Under the pieces are notes generated by a model that saw only the letters and a list, made by a program, of their open reading frames with translations, was not told the DNA's origin and ran no database searches. Source: Bacteroidales bacterium UBA5536 (GTDB lineage: Bacteria; Bacteroidota; Bacteroidia; Bacteroidales; F082). Taken from it: 64,000 bases of DNA. The translations under genes were made by a program, and so were the position numbers. Numbering within the stretch: the first letter of the stretch is position 1; each line of letters opens with the position of its first letter. This document shows positions 1-8,773 of the stretch, piece by piece. The stretch spans positions 505,017-569,016 of the forward strand of contig DINQ01000020.1 in assembly GCA_002426795.1 (NCBI GenBank), written 5' to 3'.

Positions 1-165
1 GTTGATACCATGCTGAAAAATCAGGATGAACGCCGTCGCATTTCGAACCAGGTAGCTGAGCAAAAAATGACCAAATACTTCAAAGAGCAATTCAAACTGA
101 AAGAAAAAGCGATCAGTTATGAAGACTTCGCTAAAATGGTAACTGAGAATAATGAAAAAGATTGA
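1..165 (+). CDS. tig: Trigger factor, C-terminal end only (cut by window start)
   Basis: An open frame enters at base 1 and stops with TGA at 163-165, giving the last 54 residues. The tail is basic and helical and contains FKEQFKLKEKAISYEDFAKM, which matches the end of the trigger factor C-terminal arm in Bacteroidota. Trigger factor is the ribosome-bound peptidyl-prolyl isomerase and chaperone for nascent chains. The clpP start lies 2 bases after this stop, and the order tig-clpP-clpX is common in bacteria, which supports the call. The start and most of the gene lie outside the window. Confidence 0.85.
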   Translation, partial: VDTMLKNQDERRRISNQVAEQKMTKYFKEQFKLKEKAISYEDFAKMVTENNEKD

Positions 166-167
166 TC

Positions 168-842
168 ATGAATAACGAATTTCACAAATACGCTACAAGG
201 CATCTGGGTCTAAATAGTCTCGGCCTTGAAAAATACACTAAGACTGTACAGAATTATATCTCGCCCACCATCATCGAGGAACGACAGCTTAACATCGCAA
301 CAATGGATGTTTTCTCACGTCTGATGATGGATAGAATTATCTTCCTGGGTGTTGCCATCGACGACTACGTTGCCAATATCATCCAGGCGCAGTTGCTGTT
401 TCTTGAATCTGTCGATTCAAAAAGAGATATCCAGATCTATCTGAACACACCAGGAGGTTCGGTTTATGCAGGTTTGGGAATTTACGATACCATGCAGTTT
501 ATTGCTCCGGATGTTGCTACCATTTGTACAGGTATGGCAGCTTCGATGGGTGCAGTTTTGTTGTGTGCCGGCGAAAAAGGCAAGCGCACTGCCTTGAAAC
601 ATTCTCGCATCCTGATTCACCAGCCCATGGGTGGTGCCCAGGGTCAAGCCTCTGATATTGAGATTACTGCACGCGAAATCCAGAAGCTAAAAAAAGAACT
701 TTACGAGATTATTGCTTCGCATAGCGGACAGTCATACAAGAAAATCTGGAAAGACTCAGATCGCGATTACTGGATGACTTCAGAGGAAGCCAAAGAGTAT
801 GGAATGATTGATGAGGTTCTTGTGAAAAATAAAACTACCTAA
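168..842 (+). CDS. clpP: ATP-dependent Clp protease proteolytic subunit
   Basis: Serine peptidase (family S14) of 224 residues that forms the cytoplasmic tetradecameric chamber fed by ClpX or ClpA/C. The catalytic Ser126 sits in GMAASMGA, His151 in ILIHQPMGG, and the Asp lies in KDSDRD (about 196-200). The glycine-rich NTPGGSV strand is at 93-99. I chose ATG at 168; an in-frame TTG at 162 would add two residues but overlaps the tig stop. The first 45 residues are longer than in E. coli ClpP and probably include a processed propeptide. clpX begins 3 bases after the stop, so the two are co-transcribed and probably translationally coupled. Confidence 0.96.
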   Translation: MNNEFHKYATRHLGLNSLGLEKYTKTVQNYISPTIIEERQLNIATMDVFSRLMMDRIIFLGVAIDDYVANIIQAQLLFLESVDSKRDIQIYLNTPGGSVYAGLGIYDTMQFIAPDVATICTGMAASMGAVLLCAGEKGKRTALKHSRILIHQPMGGAQGQASDIEITAREIQKLKKELYEIIASHSGQSYKKIWKDSDRDYWMTSEEAKEYGMIDEVLVKNKTT

Positions 843-845
843 GAA

Positions 846-2075
846 ATGGCCAAAAAGTCAGATCATTGCTCTTTTTGCGGCAGGGCTCGCAGCGAAACTT
901 CCTTGCTCATCTCTGGCATCGAAGCACATATCTGCGATCAATGTGTCGAACAGGCTCAATTGATACTGAAGGAGGAGTTAGAACATAAATCAGGCAATCT
1001 CGATTTGCCTGATTTTACTTTGCTCAAACCTCTTCAAATTAAAGAGTTTTTGGATCAATATGTCATTGGACAAGACGAAGCAAAACGGATTTTAGCGGTT
1101 GCAGTTTACAACCATTACAAACGAATCAGTCAACCAGCTACCAAGGATGATGTAGAAATCGAAAAGTCAAACATTATTTTGGTAGGCGAAACAGGCACTG
1201 GTAAAACTTTGCTGGCCCGCACCATTGCAAGGATGTTGCACGTTCCATTTGCTATTGCAGATGCTACTGTGCTGACCGAAGCAGGTTATGTTGGTGAAGA
1301 TGTTGAAAGTATTTTATCAAGGTTGCTGCAGGCTGCCGATTTTGATGTGAAGGCTGCTGAAAGAGGCATCGTGTTTATTGATGAAATTGATAAAATAGCA
1401 CGTAAAAGCGACAACCCAAGTATTACACGTGATGTGTCGGGTGAAGGTGTGCAGCAGGCTTTGCTCAAACTTCTTGAAGGGACAATTGTGAACGTGCCGC
1501 CACAGGGAGGGCGTAAGCATCCTGAGCAAAAAATGATTCAGGTCGATACACGAAATATTTTGTTTGTTGCCGGCGGCGCATTTGATGGCGTTGAACGTAT
1601 CATTGCTGCCCGCACACGCACCAATGTAATTGGTTATGGCAGCGATAAAAAACTGGTTGTCGACAAGACAAACCTCCTGCAGTATATTTCGCCTGCTGAT
1701 CTCAAAAAGTTTGGACTGATACCCGAAATCGTTGGCCGCCTGCCGATCATTACCTTCCTCAATCCCTTGACGCCTGAAACACTAAAACGTATTCTTACTG
1801 ACCCGAAAAATGCGCTGGTTAAACAGTTTACCAAGCTCTTCGAAATGGATGGAATTAAACTCAAAATTGATGAAAAGGTGCTCGATTTTGTGGTTGAAAA
1901 GTCGATAGAGTTTAAGCTTGGAGCACGGGGTTTGAGGTCGATTCTGGAAGCTATACTTACCGATGACATGTTTGAACTGCCTTCAAAAAAAGGAACCAAA
2001 CAACTGCATGTTGATCTCGAATACGCGGAGAAAAAGTTCAACAAAGCCGGGCTTACTAAGCTTAAAGTAGCTTAA
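846..2075 (+). CDS. clpX: ATP-dependent Clp protease ATP-binding subunit ClpX
   Basis: AAA+ unfoldase of 409 residues that recognises tagged substrates and threads them into ClpP. It has an N-terminal four-cysteine zinc-binding domain (C8, C11, C30, C33), Walker A GETGTGKT, pore loop GYVGED, Walker B FIDEIDK, and a sensor-2 arginine in LGARGLR. Length and motif order are those of a full ClpX. It follows clpP by 3 bases in the tig-clpP-clpX operon. Nothing appears missing. Confidence 0.97.
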   Translation: MAKKSDHCSFCGRARSETSLLISGIEAHICDQCVEQAQLILKEELEHKSGNLDLPDFTLLKPLQIKEFLDQYVIGQDEAKRILAVAVYNHYKRISQPATKDDVEIEKSNIILVGETGTGKTLLARTIARMLHVPFAIADATVLTEAGYVGEDVESILSRLLQAADFDVKAAERGIVFIDEIDKIARKSDNPSITRDVSGEGVQQALLKLLEGTIVNVPPQGGRKHPEQKMIQVDTRNILFVAGGAFDGVERIIAARTRTNVIGYGSDKKLVVDKTNLLQYISPADLKKFGLIPEIVGRLPIITFLNPLTPETLKRILTDPKNALVKQFTKLFEMDGIKLKIDEKVLDFVVEKSIEFKLGARGLRSILEAILTDDMFELPSKKGTKQLHVDLEYAEKKFNKAGLTKLKVA

Positions 2076-2124
2076 AAGCTTTTCCCTTTCTCTGATTTGG
2101 CATAGTAGTTGCTCAATTCGATGC

Positions 2125-2736
2125 ATGCGTAAAGCTCAATACTTCATTTTACTCTGTTTATTGCCTTTTGTTGCGATGGCGCAGCAAGTACGTCAAGATA
2201 CATTGGCAGGGAAAAGCGATACCCTTGTGGTGTTTGCCAAAATTGAGAAAAATGGCGATACTACTTTAATTATGCAATTACCCGAAGTGAATGTTTATGC
2301 ATTAAGACTTTTCGACGGCAAACACGACATCAAGAAAATTGAACGACTTATATATCATGTAAAAAAAGTATATCCTTATGCCCGCCTTGCCGGAATCAAA
2401 CTACGCGAATATGATGCCGAACTGAAGTTGGCGAAGAATGACCGCGAGCGGCGCAAAATCATGAAGCAGGCCGAAAAGGAGATAAATGAGCAGTTCGGAG
2501 GTGAGTTGAGAAACCTCACTTTTACCCAGGGAAAAATCCTTCTGAAGCTCATTGACCGCGAAACTGGAAACACATCTTACGATTTGGTAAAAGACCTCAG
2601 GGGTGGGTTCACTGCCTTCTTTTATCAGGGTTTTGCACGGATTTGGGGTTATAACCTGAAGTCGGAATACGACCCAAAAGGTGATGATGAACTGATTGAG
2701 ACAATCGTAAAAATGATAGAAAGCGGTCAGCTTTAA
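2125..2736 (+). CDS. Exported DUF4294 family protein
   Basis: 203 residues with a signal peptide (MRKAQYFILLCLLPFVAMAQ, cleavage near 20). The body carries LPEVNVYA (about 53-60), a basic helical stretch at 90-125 and TGNTSYDLVKDLRGGFTAFFYQ (split over 145-170), which I recognise as the DUF4294 family of Bacteroidota. The function is unknown and the protein is probably periplasmic. The start at 2125 is the first usable ATG, because the ATG at 2121 meets a stop after three codons. It lies 49 bases after clpX and ends 3 bases before the convergent sugar transferase gene, with no terminator visible between them. Confidence 0.8.
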   Translation: MRKAQYFILLCLLPFVAMAQQVRQDTLAGKSDTLVVFAKIEKNGDTTLIMQLPEVNVYALRLFDGKHDIKKIERLIYHVKKVYPYARLAGIKLREYDAELKLAKNDRERRKIMKQAEKEINEQFGGELRNLTFTQGKILLKLIDRETGNTSYDLVKDLRGGFTAFFYQGFARIWGYNLKSEYDPKGDDELIETIVKMIESGQL

Positions 2737-2739
2737 TGA

Positions 2740-4155
2740 TTATTTGCCGCGACCTTGCAACACGATCAGGATGGTGTAGATCATGATTTTCAAATCCATC
2801 GCCAAACTCATGTTTTCAATATAAAGAATATCGTACTTAAGCCGTTCGATCATCTCATCAACATCGGAAGCATAGCCATATTTAACTTGTCCCCAGCTGG
2901 TTATTCCCGGTTTAACTTTCAGTAACAGGCGGTAATGTGGTGCGCGTTTTACAATCTGATCGATATAATATTGACGTTCGGGTCTTGGACCAACAAGCGA
3001 CATATCGCCTTTGAGAACTGTATAAAACTGGGGAATTTCGTCCAATCGCACTTTTCTGATAAACTTACCAAAGGGCGTAATCCTCGGGTCGTCTTCGCTC
3101 GAAAGTTGTGGGCCCAGCTTTTCTGCATCAGAATACATGCTTCTGAATTTGTGCATTTTAAAAGGTTTTCCTCCTATTCCAACACGTTCCTGCGAGTACA
3201 AAATAGGCCCTTTTGAGCTGAGCATGACACCAACTGCTGTAATGATGTATAAAGGTATCAACAAGATAATTGCACAAATAGAAGCCACGATATCTATTAT
3301 CCGTTTCACTGATTGTTGCCAGGCAGGCATGAGATCGGGTGAAATCTGGATAAGCGGTGCATGGAAAATCCCAGATAGTTTGACAGAGCCAAAAAGGATG
3401 TCCTGCATAATTGGTATAATCTTGATCACAGCCGGTGTGTCTTCAAGCAACGCGATAATATTGTCGATGGTTCCGGTTTCGGAGCGTTCAATGGCGATGA
3501 TGACTTCTTCAACCTGGTAATCTTCAACTATTTGTTTGACGTTCTTATACGAACCAAGATGCGGAAGGAAATCACCAATTTTGTAATCGTCTTTATCGTA
3601 TACACTGGCAAAACCAATGAAAATATTTCCGGATGATCTCTCTTGATTTTCAACTTCATTATAAATGGCAAGGGCATTGCCGTTACTCCCCACTATCAAG
3701 GTATTGAACCCAATCTGTTTCTTGTGCACTTTACTTACAGTAACAGATGTCAGGGCCAGTCGTCCGATGTAGGTAAAGATGAAGTGAAGTGTAAAAAGAA
3801 TTGTAAACGATTGATAATATGATTTATACGTAGTTATTGCATCATCAAGAATGGCTACAAAGAAAATTACAGTCACACCAATGAGCGTAATGATAAAGGT
3901 TTGACCCAATTCTTTCAAGCGCGCTTTGCGGTAGATTTTTCTGTAAGTACCTACCATGGCATATAACAAAATCCACCCCAGTGGAATAAATATAATCCCT
4001 AGCCAAAAGTTTGGATCATCAAAAATGACTTCGAAGTATTCATGAAAACTTGGATCCTCGGCCTGCTTGCGGAAAAAGTAAAACAAAGCCCAGGCCATGA
4101 CTGCGCCCAGCCAATCAAGAATCAAATACTTTGCAACTTGTAGTCTTTTGTTCAT
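2740..4155 (-). CDS. Polyprenyl-phosphate sugar-1-phosphate transferase (exopolysaccharide initiating enzyme)
   Basis: Integral membrane glycosylphosphotransferase of 471 residues. It would transfer a sugar-1-phosphate from a nucleotide sugar to undecaprenyl phosphate and so start a surface glycan repeat unit. The N-terminal half has four or five membrane helices (about 10-150) and a Rossmann-like CoA-binding-type domain (about 150-260). The C-terminal half is the bacterial sugar transferase domain: a membrane hairpin at about 285-315, then YSQERVG, KFRSMY, RLDEIPQ, DMSLVGPRPE and KPGITSWGQV. It resembles WcaJ/WbaP-type enzymes; the sugar cannot be told from sequence. Its ATG overlaps the stop of the upstream lipoprotein gene (ATGA at 4152-4155). 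Confidence 0.9.
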   Translation of the reverse strand: MNKRLQVAKYLILDWLGAVMAWALFYFFRKQAEDPSFHEYFEVIFDDPNFWLGIIFIPLGWILLYAMVGTYRKIYRKARLKELGQTFIITLIGVTVIFFVAILDDAITTYKSYYQSFTILFTLHFIFTYIGRLALTSVTVSKVHKKQIGFNTLIVGSNGNALAIYNEVENQERSSGNIFIGFASVYDKDDYKIGDFLPHLGSYKNVKQIVEDYQVEEVIIAIERSETGTIDNIIALLEDTPAVIKIIPIMQDILFGSVKLSGIFHAPLIQISPDLMPAWQQSVKRIIDIVASICAIILLIPLYIITAVGVMLSSKGPILYSQERVGIGGKPFKMHKFRSMYSDAEKLGPQLSSEDDPRITPFGKFIRKVRLDEIPQFYTVLKGDMSLVGPRPERQYYIDQIVKRAPHYRLLLKVKPGITSWGQVKYGYASDVDEMIERLKYDILYIENMSLAMDLKIMIYTILIVLQGRGK

Positions 4156-5057
4156 GAATTTGGTGCGCGGTAAATGAGTTTAATATTATCCAAATAATAT
4201 TGGGACTGTTCGTCGTCTCCTACAGAAGATTCAAAGTAGATCTTAAAATTGGATGCAGAAGGATAAGCGGAAATATTTGGTCCCAGGTTGACATAAATTT
4301 TGTTCCAGGTCGCGCTACTATTTACCACAACCAACGGAATATCAAGTACCTGACCGCTTATTGTTGCAAACATACCGACTCCGAATGCACGATCGCACTT
4401 ATAATCTAGTTCGAGCAAAACGGGCGTGCCAGATCCTGGCAGAGTGAATGCATTGAACGTAGCAATTTTGAAAACTTTGTTTTTGCTGTCTAAAGAGACT
4501 ATTCCTGAATAAGATGAATATTGCGAAAGCCAGGCTTCCGGATTATTTGCCGGTTGCGTTTTATAAATTGCGGTATCAGATTGTGAGGTGCCTTCCAGTG
4601 AAATACTTACATCTTCAAAATCCTCTATCCAGGCAAAAACAGCCGTGCTATAATAGGAAGTGGATGGTCGTACCTTCTGAACTGAATCGGGAATAAAGTT
4701 GAAATCCTGAATGATGATGGGTTTGTAAAAAGGGTAGGGAACCCTGGTTGCAGCAATTCCATTGAGCTTGATTCCAGGTCTGATTTCGAGTTTTTGTTTG
4801 CCCTGAGCCAAAACAGGAAATTTGGCCGGCATTTCGAAGGCGCCCACCAACTGATCATTTACATATATCCATGCGTCAGTAATTTGTTTCGAGTTGCTTC
4901 CCTGCGTAAAATAATCTGTAATTAGGCTGATCGAGTCGATTTGGATGTAAGCGGGAATGGTTTGTTCGCCCTCAAATTTATTACACGAAGCCAAATGCAA
5001 TCCCAAAAAAAGCAGCAACATCATCCCTAATGGCAATCGTAAAAATCGATGCATCAT
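4152..5057 (-). CDS. Putative lipoprotein, possibly carbohydrate-binding
   Basis: About 301 residues from the first of two adjacent ATGs (5057 or 5054). A hydrophobic signal ends in the lipobox LASC, so an acylated, probably surface or outer-membrane lipoprotein is expected. The rest is beta-rich. The C-terminal part (DIPLVVV, WNKIYVNLG, YYLDNIKLIYR) looks like the last strands of a jelly-roll carbohydrate-binding module, but that is an inference from pattern only. A longer reading frame to 5129 exists but lacks a signal peptide at its start. The gene sits between a Gfo/Idh oxidoreductase and a sugar transferase and overlaps the latter by 4 bases, which ties it to glycan assembly. Confidence 0.7.
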   Translation of the reverse strand: MMHRFLRLPLGMMLLLFLGLHLASCNKFEGEQTIPAYIQIDSISLITDYFTQGSNSKQITDAWIYVNDQLVGAFEMPAKFPVLAQGKQKLEIRPGIKLNGIAATRVPYPFYKPIIIQDFNFIPDSVQKVRPSTSYYSTAVFAWIEDFEDVSISLEGTSQSDTAIYKTQPANNPEAWLSQYSSYSGIVSLDSKNKVFKIATFNAFTLPGSGTPVLLELDYKCDRAFGVGMFATISGQVLDIPLVVVNSSATWNKIYVNLGPNISAYPSASNFKIYFESSVGDDEQSQYYLDNIKLIYRAPNS

Positions 5058-5128
5058 GTAATTTTGATTCACGTGGTTCTTTCTTCCTAACGACAACAGC
5101 TTAACCCTTATTGCACACGATTGCAACA

Positions 5129-6118
5129 TTATTTCAGCTGGCTGGCAGCTTTGTTTATTTCGTCAAGAATTTGGTAGGCAAGTTGTAATACTTTTACGCC
5201 GTCCTCAACTGTAACTGCAGGAGTTTGGTTAAAAGTAATTGCTTCATAAAAGCGTTCAAGCTCCATTTTGATGGCATTTACTGCTTCTATATCTGGTTTT
5301 TCAAAATAGAGCTGTTTCATGCCTTTGCCTGGCCCAAGATCGATCACCATCGCCATCGGATCATCAGGTTCTTTTTCAATTGTACTAAGTCTCACAATCT
5401 CTGCCTTTTTATCAAGGAAATCAACTGTGATATAAGCGTCAGGTTGGAAAAGCCTGACTTTGCGCATGTTTTTGAGGGAAATCCTGCTGGCAGTGAGGTT
5501 TGCAACGGCTCCGTTTTCAAATTCAATGCGCGCATTGGTGATGTCGGCAGTGTCGCTGACAATGGCAACACCACTTGCACTCACCTTCTTTACAGGCGAC
5601 TTAATTACACTTAGTATGATATCGATGTCATGAACCATCAGGTCAAGCACAACTGGTACGTCAGTACCACGTGGATTAAACTGCGCAAGACGGTGAGCTT
5701 CGATGAACAGCGGACTGTTGATAGATGATTTTGCAGCAAGAAATGCCGGATTAAACCGCTCAACATGTCCAACCTGTACTTTTACATTAGCCTCTTTGGC
5801 CAGATCGATCAGTGCATTGGCTTCTTCAGGCGTGGCAACCACAGGCTTTTCAATAAAAACATGTCTTTTTTTCTTTAACGCCTGCGACGCACAACTAAAA
5901 TGCGAAACGGTAGGCGTAACAATGTCGACAACCTCTGTTGCCTCGATCAGTGAGTCAAGACTTGCAAAGCTTTTAATTCCAAATTCATGTGCCACTTTGG
6001 TGGCATTCTCCTGGTCGGCATCAAAAAAACCAACGAGTTCATATCCGGGTATTTGCTGGATACATTTCAAGTGTATTTTTCCCAAATGGCCAGCGCCCAA
6101 GACCCCAATTTTCAACAT
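5129..6118 (-). CDS. Gfo/Idh/MocA family NAD(P)-dependent sugar oxidoreductase
   Basis: 329 residues. An N-terminal Rossmann fold has GAGHLG at 8-13, the family EKP motif is at 90-92, and VGHVERFNP follows at about 116-124. A central DLMVHDIDI carries the usual catalytic histidine. The VGHxERFNP signature is shared with UDP-sugar 3-dehydrogenases of the GnnA/Wlb type, so a nucleotide sugar is a reasonable but unproven substrate. It is the first gene of a three-gene minus-strand operon with the lipoprotein and sugar transferase. The ATG at 6118 has a TAnnTTTG promoter box just upstream. Confidence 0.88.
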   Translation of the reverse strand: MLKIGVLGAGHLGKIHLKCIQQIPGYELVGFFDADQENATKVAHEFGIKSFASLDSLIEATEVVDIVTPTVSHFSCASQALKKKRHVFIEKPVVATPEEANALIDLAKEANVKVQVGHVERFNPAFLAAKSSINSPLFIEAHRLAQFNPRGTDVPVVLDLMVHDIDIILSVIKSPVKKVSASGVAIVSDTADITNARIEFENGAVANLTASRISLKNMRKVRLFQPDAYITVDFLDKKAEIVRLSTIEKEPDDPMAMVIDLGPGKGMKQLYFEKPDIEAVNAIKMELERFYEAITFNQTPAVTVEDGVKVLQLAYQILDEINKAASQLK

Positions 6119-6124
6119 ATACGG

Positions 6125-6142
6125 TACTTTTGTGCAAAAGTA
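6125..6142. promoter_or_regulatory. Palindromic pair of divergent -7 boxes
   Basis: TACTTTTG (6125-6132, plus strand) and its exact inverse CAAAAGTA (6135-6142, so TACTTTTG on the minus strand) are separated by two bases. Each matches the Bacteroidota -7 consensus TAnnTTTG. The minus-strand copy lies 17 bases from the Gfo/Idh start. The plus-strand copy would give pcm a leader of about 100 bases. Divergent promoter function is inferred; no convincing -33 element is visible on either side. Confidence 0.5.
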
Positions 6143-6235
6143 GCTTTTTTTGTGCTTGCCTTATTGCTAATTTAGCGCCTGACAAATTTAGATTTCCTCT
6201 AAATTGTTGAACCGACATATACTCATGGAAATCAG

Positions 6236-6883
6236 ATGCAAGATACATACCGACACAAAGGGCTAAGGAAAAAGCTGATCGAAACACTCCGCGAGAAAAA
6301 CATTCATAACGAAGATGTTTTAAAAGCCATGGAGAAAATTCCACGGCATTTTTTCCTGGACTCATCTTTTTTAGAATTTGCCTATCAGGACAAGCCTTTT
6401 CCCATTGGCTCGGGACAAACAATTTCTCAGCCATACACTGTGGCATTTCAGTCGGAATTATTACAGATTGAGAGAGGAATGAAAGTCCTTGAAATTGGAA
6501 CAGGTTCAGCCTATCAGGCATGTGTGCTGGCCGAAATGGGCGCAAAAGTCTACAGTATCGAGCGGCAACGAAAGCTCTTTTTGCGTACGAAGCAATTTGT
6601 ACAACAGATGCCTTATAAACTGCATTTGTTTCTGGGTGATGGCAATGAAGGATTACAAACTTATGCACCGTTCGACAGAATCTTGATTACTGCTGCTGCA
6701 CCTGAAATCCCGCAAAAGCTTATTGATCAGCTTAAACCTGGCGGACTCATGGTCATACCTTTGGGAGGTGGTGATGAACAAAGTATGTTGCGCCTGATTA
6801 AAAATGCTGATGGAAGTATCAAGCAGGAAGAACATGGTGCATTCCGATTCGTGCCGTTGTTGGGTAATATAGGTAATGACTAA
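6236..6883 (+). CDS. pcm: Protein-L-isoaspartate O-methyltransferase
   Basis: Cytoplasmic SAM-dependent repair enzyme of 215 residues that methylates isoaspartyl residues in damaged proteins. It has the Pcm substrate-loop segment GSGQTISQPYTVA (about 58-70), SAM motif I VLEIGTGSAYQACVLA (about 84-99), an acidic IER after strand 2, and PFDRILITAAAPEIP (about 144-158). Length is normal for the family. The ATG at 6225 is out of frame and closes quickly, so 6236 is the start. It stands alone, 108 bases before phenylalanine hydroxylase. Confidence 0.95.
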   Translation: MQDTYRHKGLRKKLIETLREKNIHNEDVLKAMEKIPRHFFLDSSFLEFAYQDKPFPIGSGQTISQPYTVAFQSELLQIERGMKVLEIGTGSAYQACVLAEMGAKVYSIERQRKLFLRTKQFVQQMPYKLHLFLGDGNEGLQTYAPFDRILITAAAPEIPQKLIDQLKPGGLMVIPLGGGDEQSMLRLIKNADGSIKQEEHGAFRFVPLLGNIGND

Positions 6884-6951
6884 GTAATCAATTAGTTATA
6901 TGGTTTAACGAATTTTACGAAATCGATTGCGGTCAGTCGTTTGCTTTTTTC

Positions 6952-6959
6952 TATCTTTG
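6952..6959 (+). promoter_or_regulatory. -7 promoter box upstream of phenylalanine hydroxylase
   Basis: TATCTTTG fits TAnnTTTG exactly and lies 32 bases before the ATG at 6992, giving a leader of roughly 25 bases. No clear -33 TTTG is visible at the right spacing. Confidence 0.55.
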
Positions 6960-6991
6960 GCTTATCTATAATCAATCTAAACAATTAAAAG

Positions 6992-8722
6992 ATGAAGAAA
7001 AACGCCATTCTTGACCGCTTGCCCCGTCATTTGTTTCAGCTGGTGATTGACCAGCCTTATAACAGTTATACCTGGCAAGACCATTCGGTTTGGCGGTTTG
7101 TAATGCGACAAAATGTTGATTTTCTCAAAAAGTTTGCACATCACTCTTATTTAAAAGGCCTGGAGCAAACAGGTATCGGGATTGAACAAATTCCTGACCT
7201 TGACACCATGAACCGCATTTTGGCCAAAATTGGGTGGGCTGCTGTGACTGTGGATGGATTTATTCCTCCTGCAGCTTTCATGGAGTTTCAAGCCTATAAT
7301 GTGCTGGTCATTGCTGCCGATATCAGGCCTATCGACCAGATTGAGTATACACCGGCACCAGATATTATTCACGAAGCGGCTGGTCACGCGCCAATCATCA
7401 GCGATCCCGAGTACGCGGCATACCTCAAGTATTTTGGTGAAATAGGTTCCAAAGCCTTTTCGTCTTCGGCTGATTACCAGCTATATGAAGCTATCAGGCA
7501 CTTATCAATTCTTAAGGCTGATCCCACTACACCTGAGACTTCGATCGAAGCTGCAGAAGCCAGACTTGTACAAAAAGAAAGTGAACTGGGAATGCCATCT
7601 GAAATGGCCCTGATCCGTAATTTGCATTGGTGGACTGTGGAATACGGGCTGATTGGCGACCTTCAATCCCCAAAAATTTATGGTGCGGGCTTGCTTTCGT
7701 CTATTGGAGAGAGCGCAAAAGCGCTTAGCGATCACGTAAAGAAAATTCCGTATAGCATTGATGCAGTTTATTATAATTTTGACATTACAAAGCCACAACC
7801 TCAGTTATTTGTAACACCGGATTTTGCCCATTTAACAACCGTTTTGGATGAGTTTGCCAATCGGATGGCCTTGAGAAAAGGTGGAATAGAGGGAGTATTG
7901 AAAGCCATTGAATCTGCAAACACTGCAACATGTGTATTCAGTTCGGGACTCGAGGTTTCTGGAACTTTCTCTGATTATCTGATGGCCCAAAATCAGTTGG
8001 TTTATTTGCGGGTAGCAGGACCTGCTATGCTTTCTTTTGAAGGCAAAGCGTTGCAAGGACATGGAAAAGAATACCATGCAGATGGTTTTGGATCACCGGT
8101 CGGAAGGATAAAGAATGCTATTAAGCCACCAGCGCTGCTGGAAGATTATGATTTGAAAGTGCTGGGAATTGAGAAGGACAAGTTTGTCGATTTCGAATTC
8201 GAATCTGGAATCAAGGTGCGTGGAACCTTGCGGACTGTAACCCGAAAAAAAGGAAAATTATTATTACTGAGCTTTAGTGACTGTCGCGTCACTTTTGAAG
8301 ATCAGGTGCTCTTTGATCCGAGCTGGGGTATGTATGATATGGCAGTTGGCGAATCGATTTCTTCGGTGTATAGCGGACCGGCCGACCCGGATGCATTTGG
8401 ACTGGCCTATCCTGTGCCAGAGGAAAAAACCCATAAAATTGTTTATACTGAAAAGCAAAAAGATCTGCATGAATTGTATCATCAGGTTCGTAAAATCAGA
8501 GATGAACGATCTGATTTTGAGAAATTGAGCTCTATCTGGAAGAGTTTGTTGGCCTCGCACACGGGGGAGTGGCTATTGGCCATTGAATTAATGGAAATAA
8601 TTTCTGAAAACCACATCAACACGCCTCTGTTTGGAGAAATCAATACCTATTTAAAGAAGTTGAAACAGGAGCAACCTGAACTGGTTAATCTTATTGATCG
8701 GGGGCTGAGGTTAATTCCCTAA
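6992..8722 (+). CDS. phhA: Phenylalanine 4-hydroxylase, long form (aromatic amino acid hydroxylase)
   Basis: Non-haem iron, tetrahydropterin-dependent monooxygenase that turns phenylalanine into tyrosine. The catalytic core has the iron ligands His127 and His132 in DIIHEAAGHAP and Glu217 in HWWTVEYGLIGD. At 576 residues it is about twice the size of the short proteobacterial enzyme. The extra C-terminal half (about 310-576) has no family I recognise by eye; long forms of this kind are usual in Bacteroidota. It feeds tyrosine to the HPPD/homogentisate operon at 17.4-21.9 kb, from which it is separated by two protease genes on the other strand. A strong hairpin terminator follows the stop. Confidence 0.9.
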   Translation: MKKNAILDRLPRHLFQLVIDQPYNSYTWQDHSVWRFVMRQNVDFLKKFAHHSYLKGLEQTGIGIEQIPDLDTMNRILAKIGWAAVTVDGFIPPAAFMEFQAYNVLVIAADIRPIDQIEYTPAPDIIHEAAGHAPIISDPEYAAYLKYFGEIGSKAFSSSADYQLYEAIRHLSILKADPTTPETSIEAAEARLVQKESELGMPSEMALIRNLHWWTVEYGLIGDLQSPKIYGAGLLSSIGESAKALSDHVKKIPYSIDAVYYNFDITKPQPQLFVTPDFAHLTTVLDEFANRMALRKGGIEGVLKAIESANTATCVFSSGLEVSGTFSDYLMAQNQLVYLRVAGPAMLSFEGKALQGHGKEYHADGFGSPVGRIKNAIKPPALLEDYDLKVLGIEKDKFVDFEFESGIKVRGTLRTVTRKKGKLLLLSFSDCRVTFEDQVLFDPSWGMYDMAVGESISSVYSGPADPDAFGLAYPVPEEKTHKIVYTEKQKDLHELYHQVRKIRDERSDFEKLSSIWKSLLASHTGEWLLAIELMEIISENHINTPLFGEINTYLKKLKQEQPELVNLIDRGLRLIP

Positions 8723-8724
8723 AG

Positions 8725-8760
8725 AAAAAAGCCGGCACATTTGATTGCGCCGGCTTTTTT
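8725..8760. terminator. Bidirectional rho-independent terminator
   Basis: A perfect 12-bp inverted repeat (AAAAAAGCCGGC / GCCGGCTTTTTT) with a 12-base loop. It has a T tract on each strand, so it can end both the phenylalanine hydroxylase transcript and the convergent C25 protease transcript. Confidence 0.92.
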
Positions 8761-8773
8761 TTAGTTAACTGGA

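Noticed and set aside
1634..2044. Minus-strand reading frame of 136 codons inside clpX
   Set aside because: Serine/leucine-rich antisense shadow of a conserved gene; no recognisable domain.
5058..5129. N-terminal extension of the lipoprotein to 5129
   Set aside because: It would bury the lipoprotein signal 24 residues inside the protein; the ATG pair at 5054-5057 gives a proper signal.
6039..6668. Long minus-strand reading frame of 209 codons across the pcm start
   Set aside because: It is antisense to well-supported pcm and to the Gfo/Idh promoter region, has no signal, domain or codon pattern like its neighbours, and starts inside pcm.
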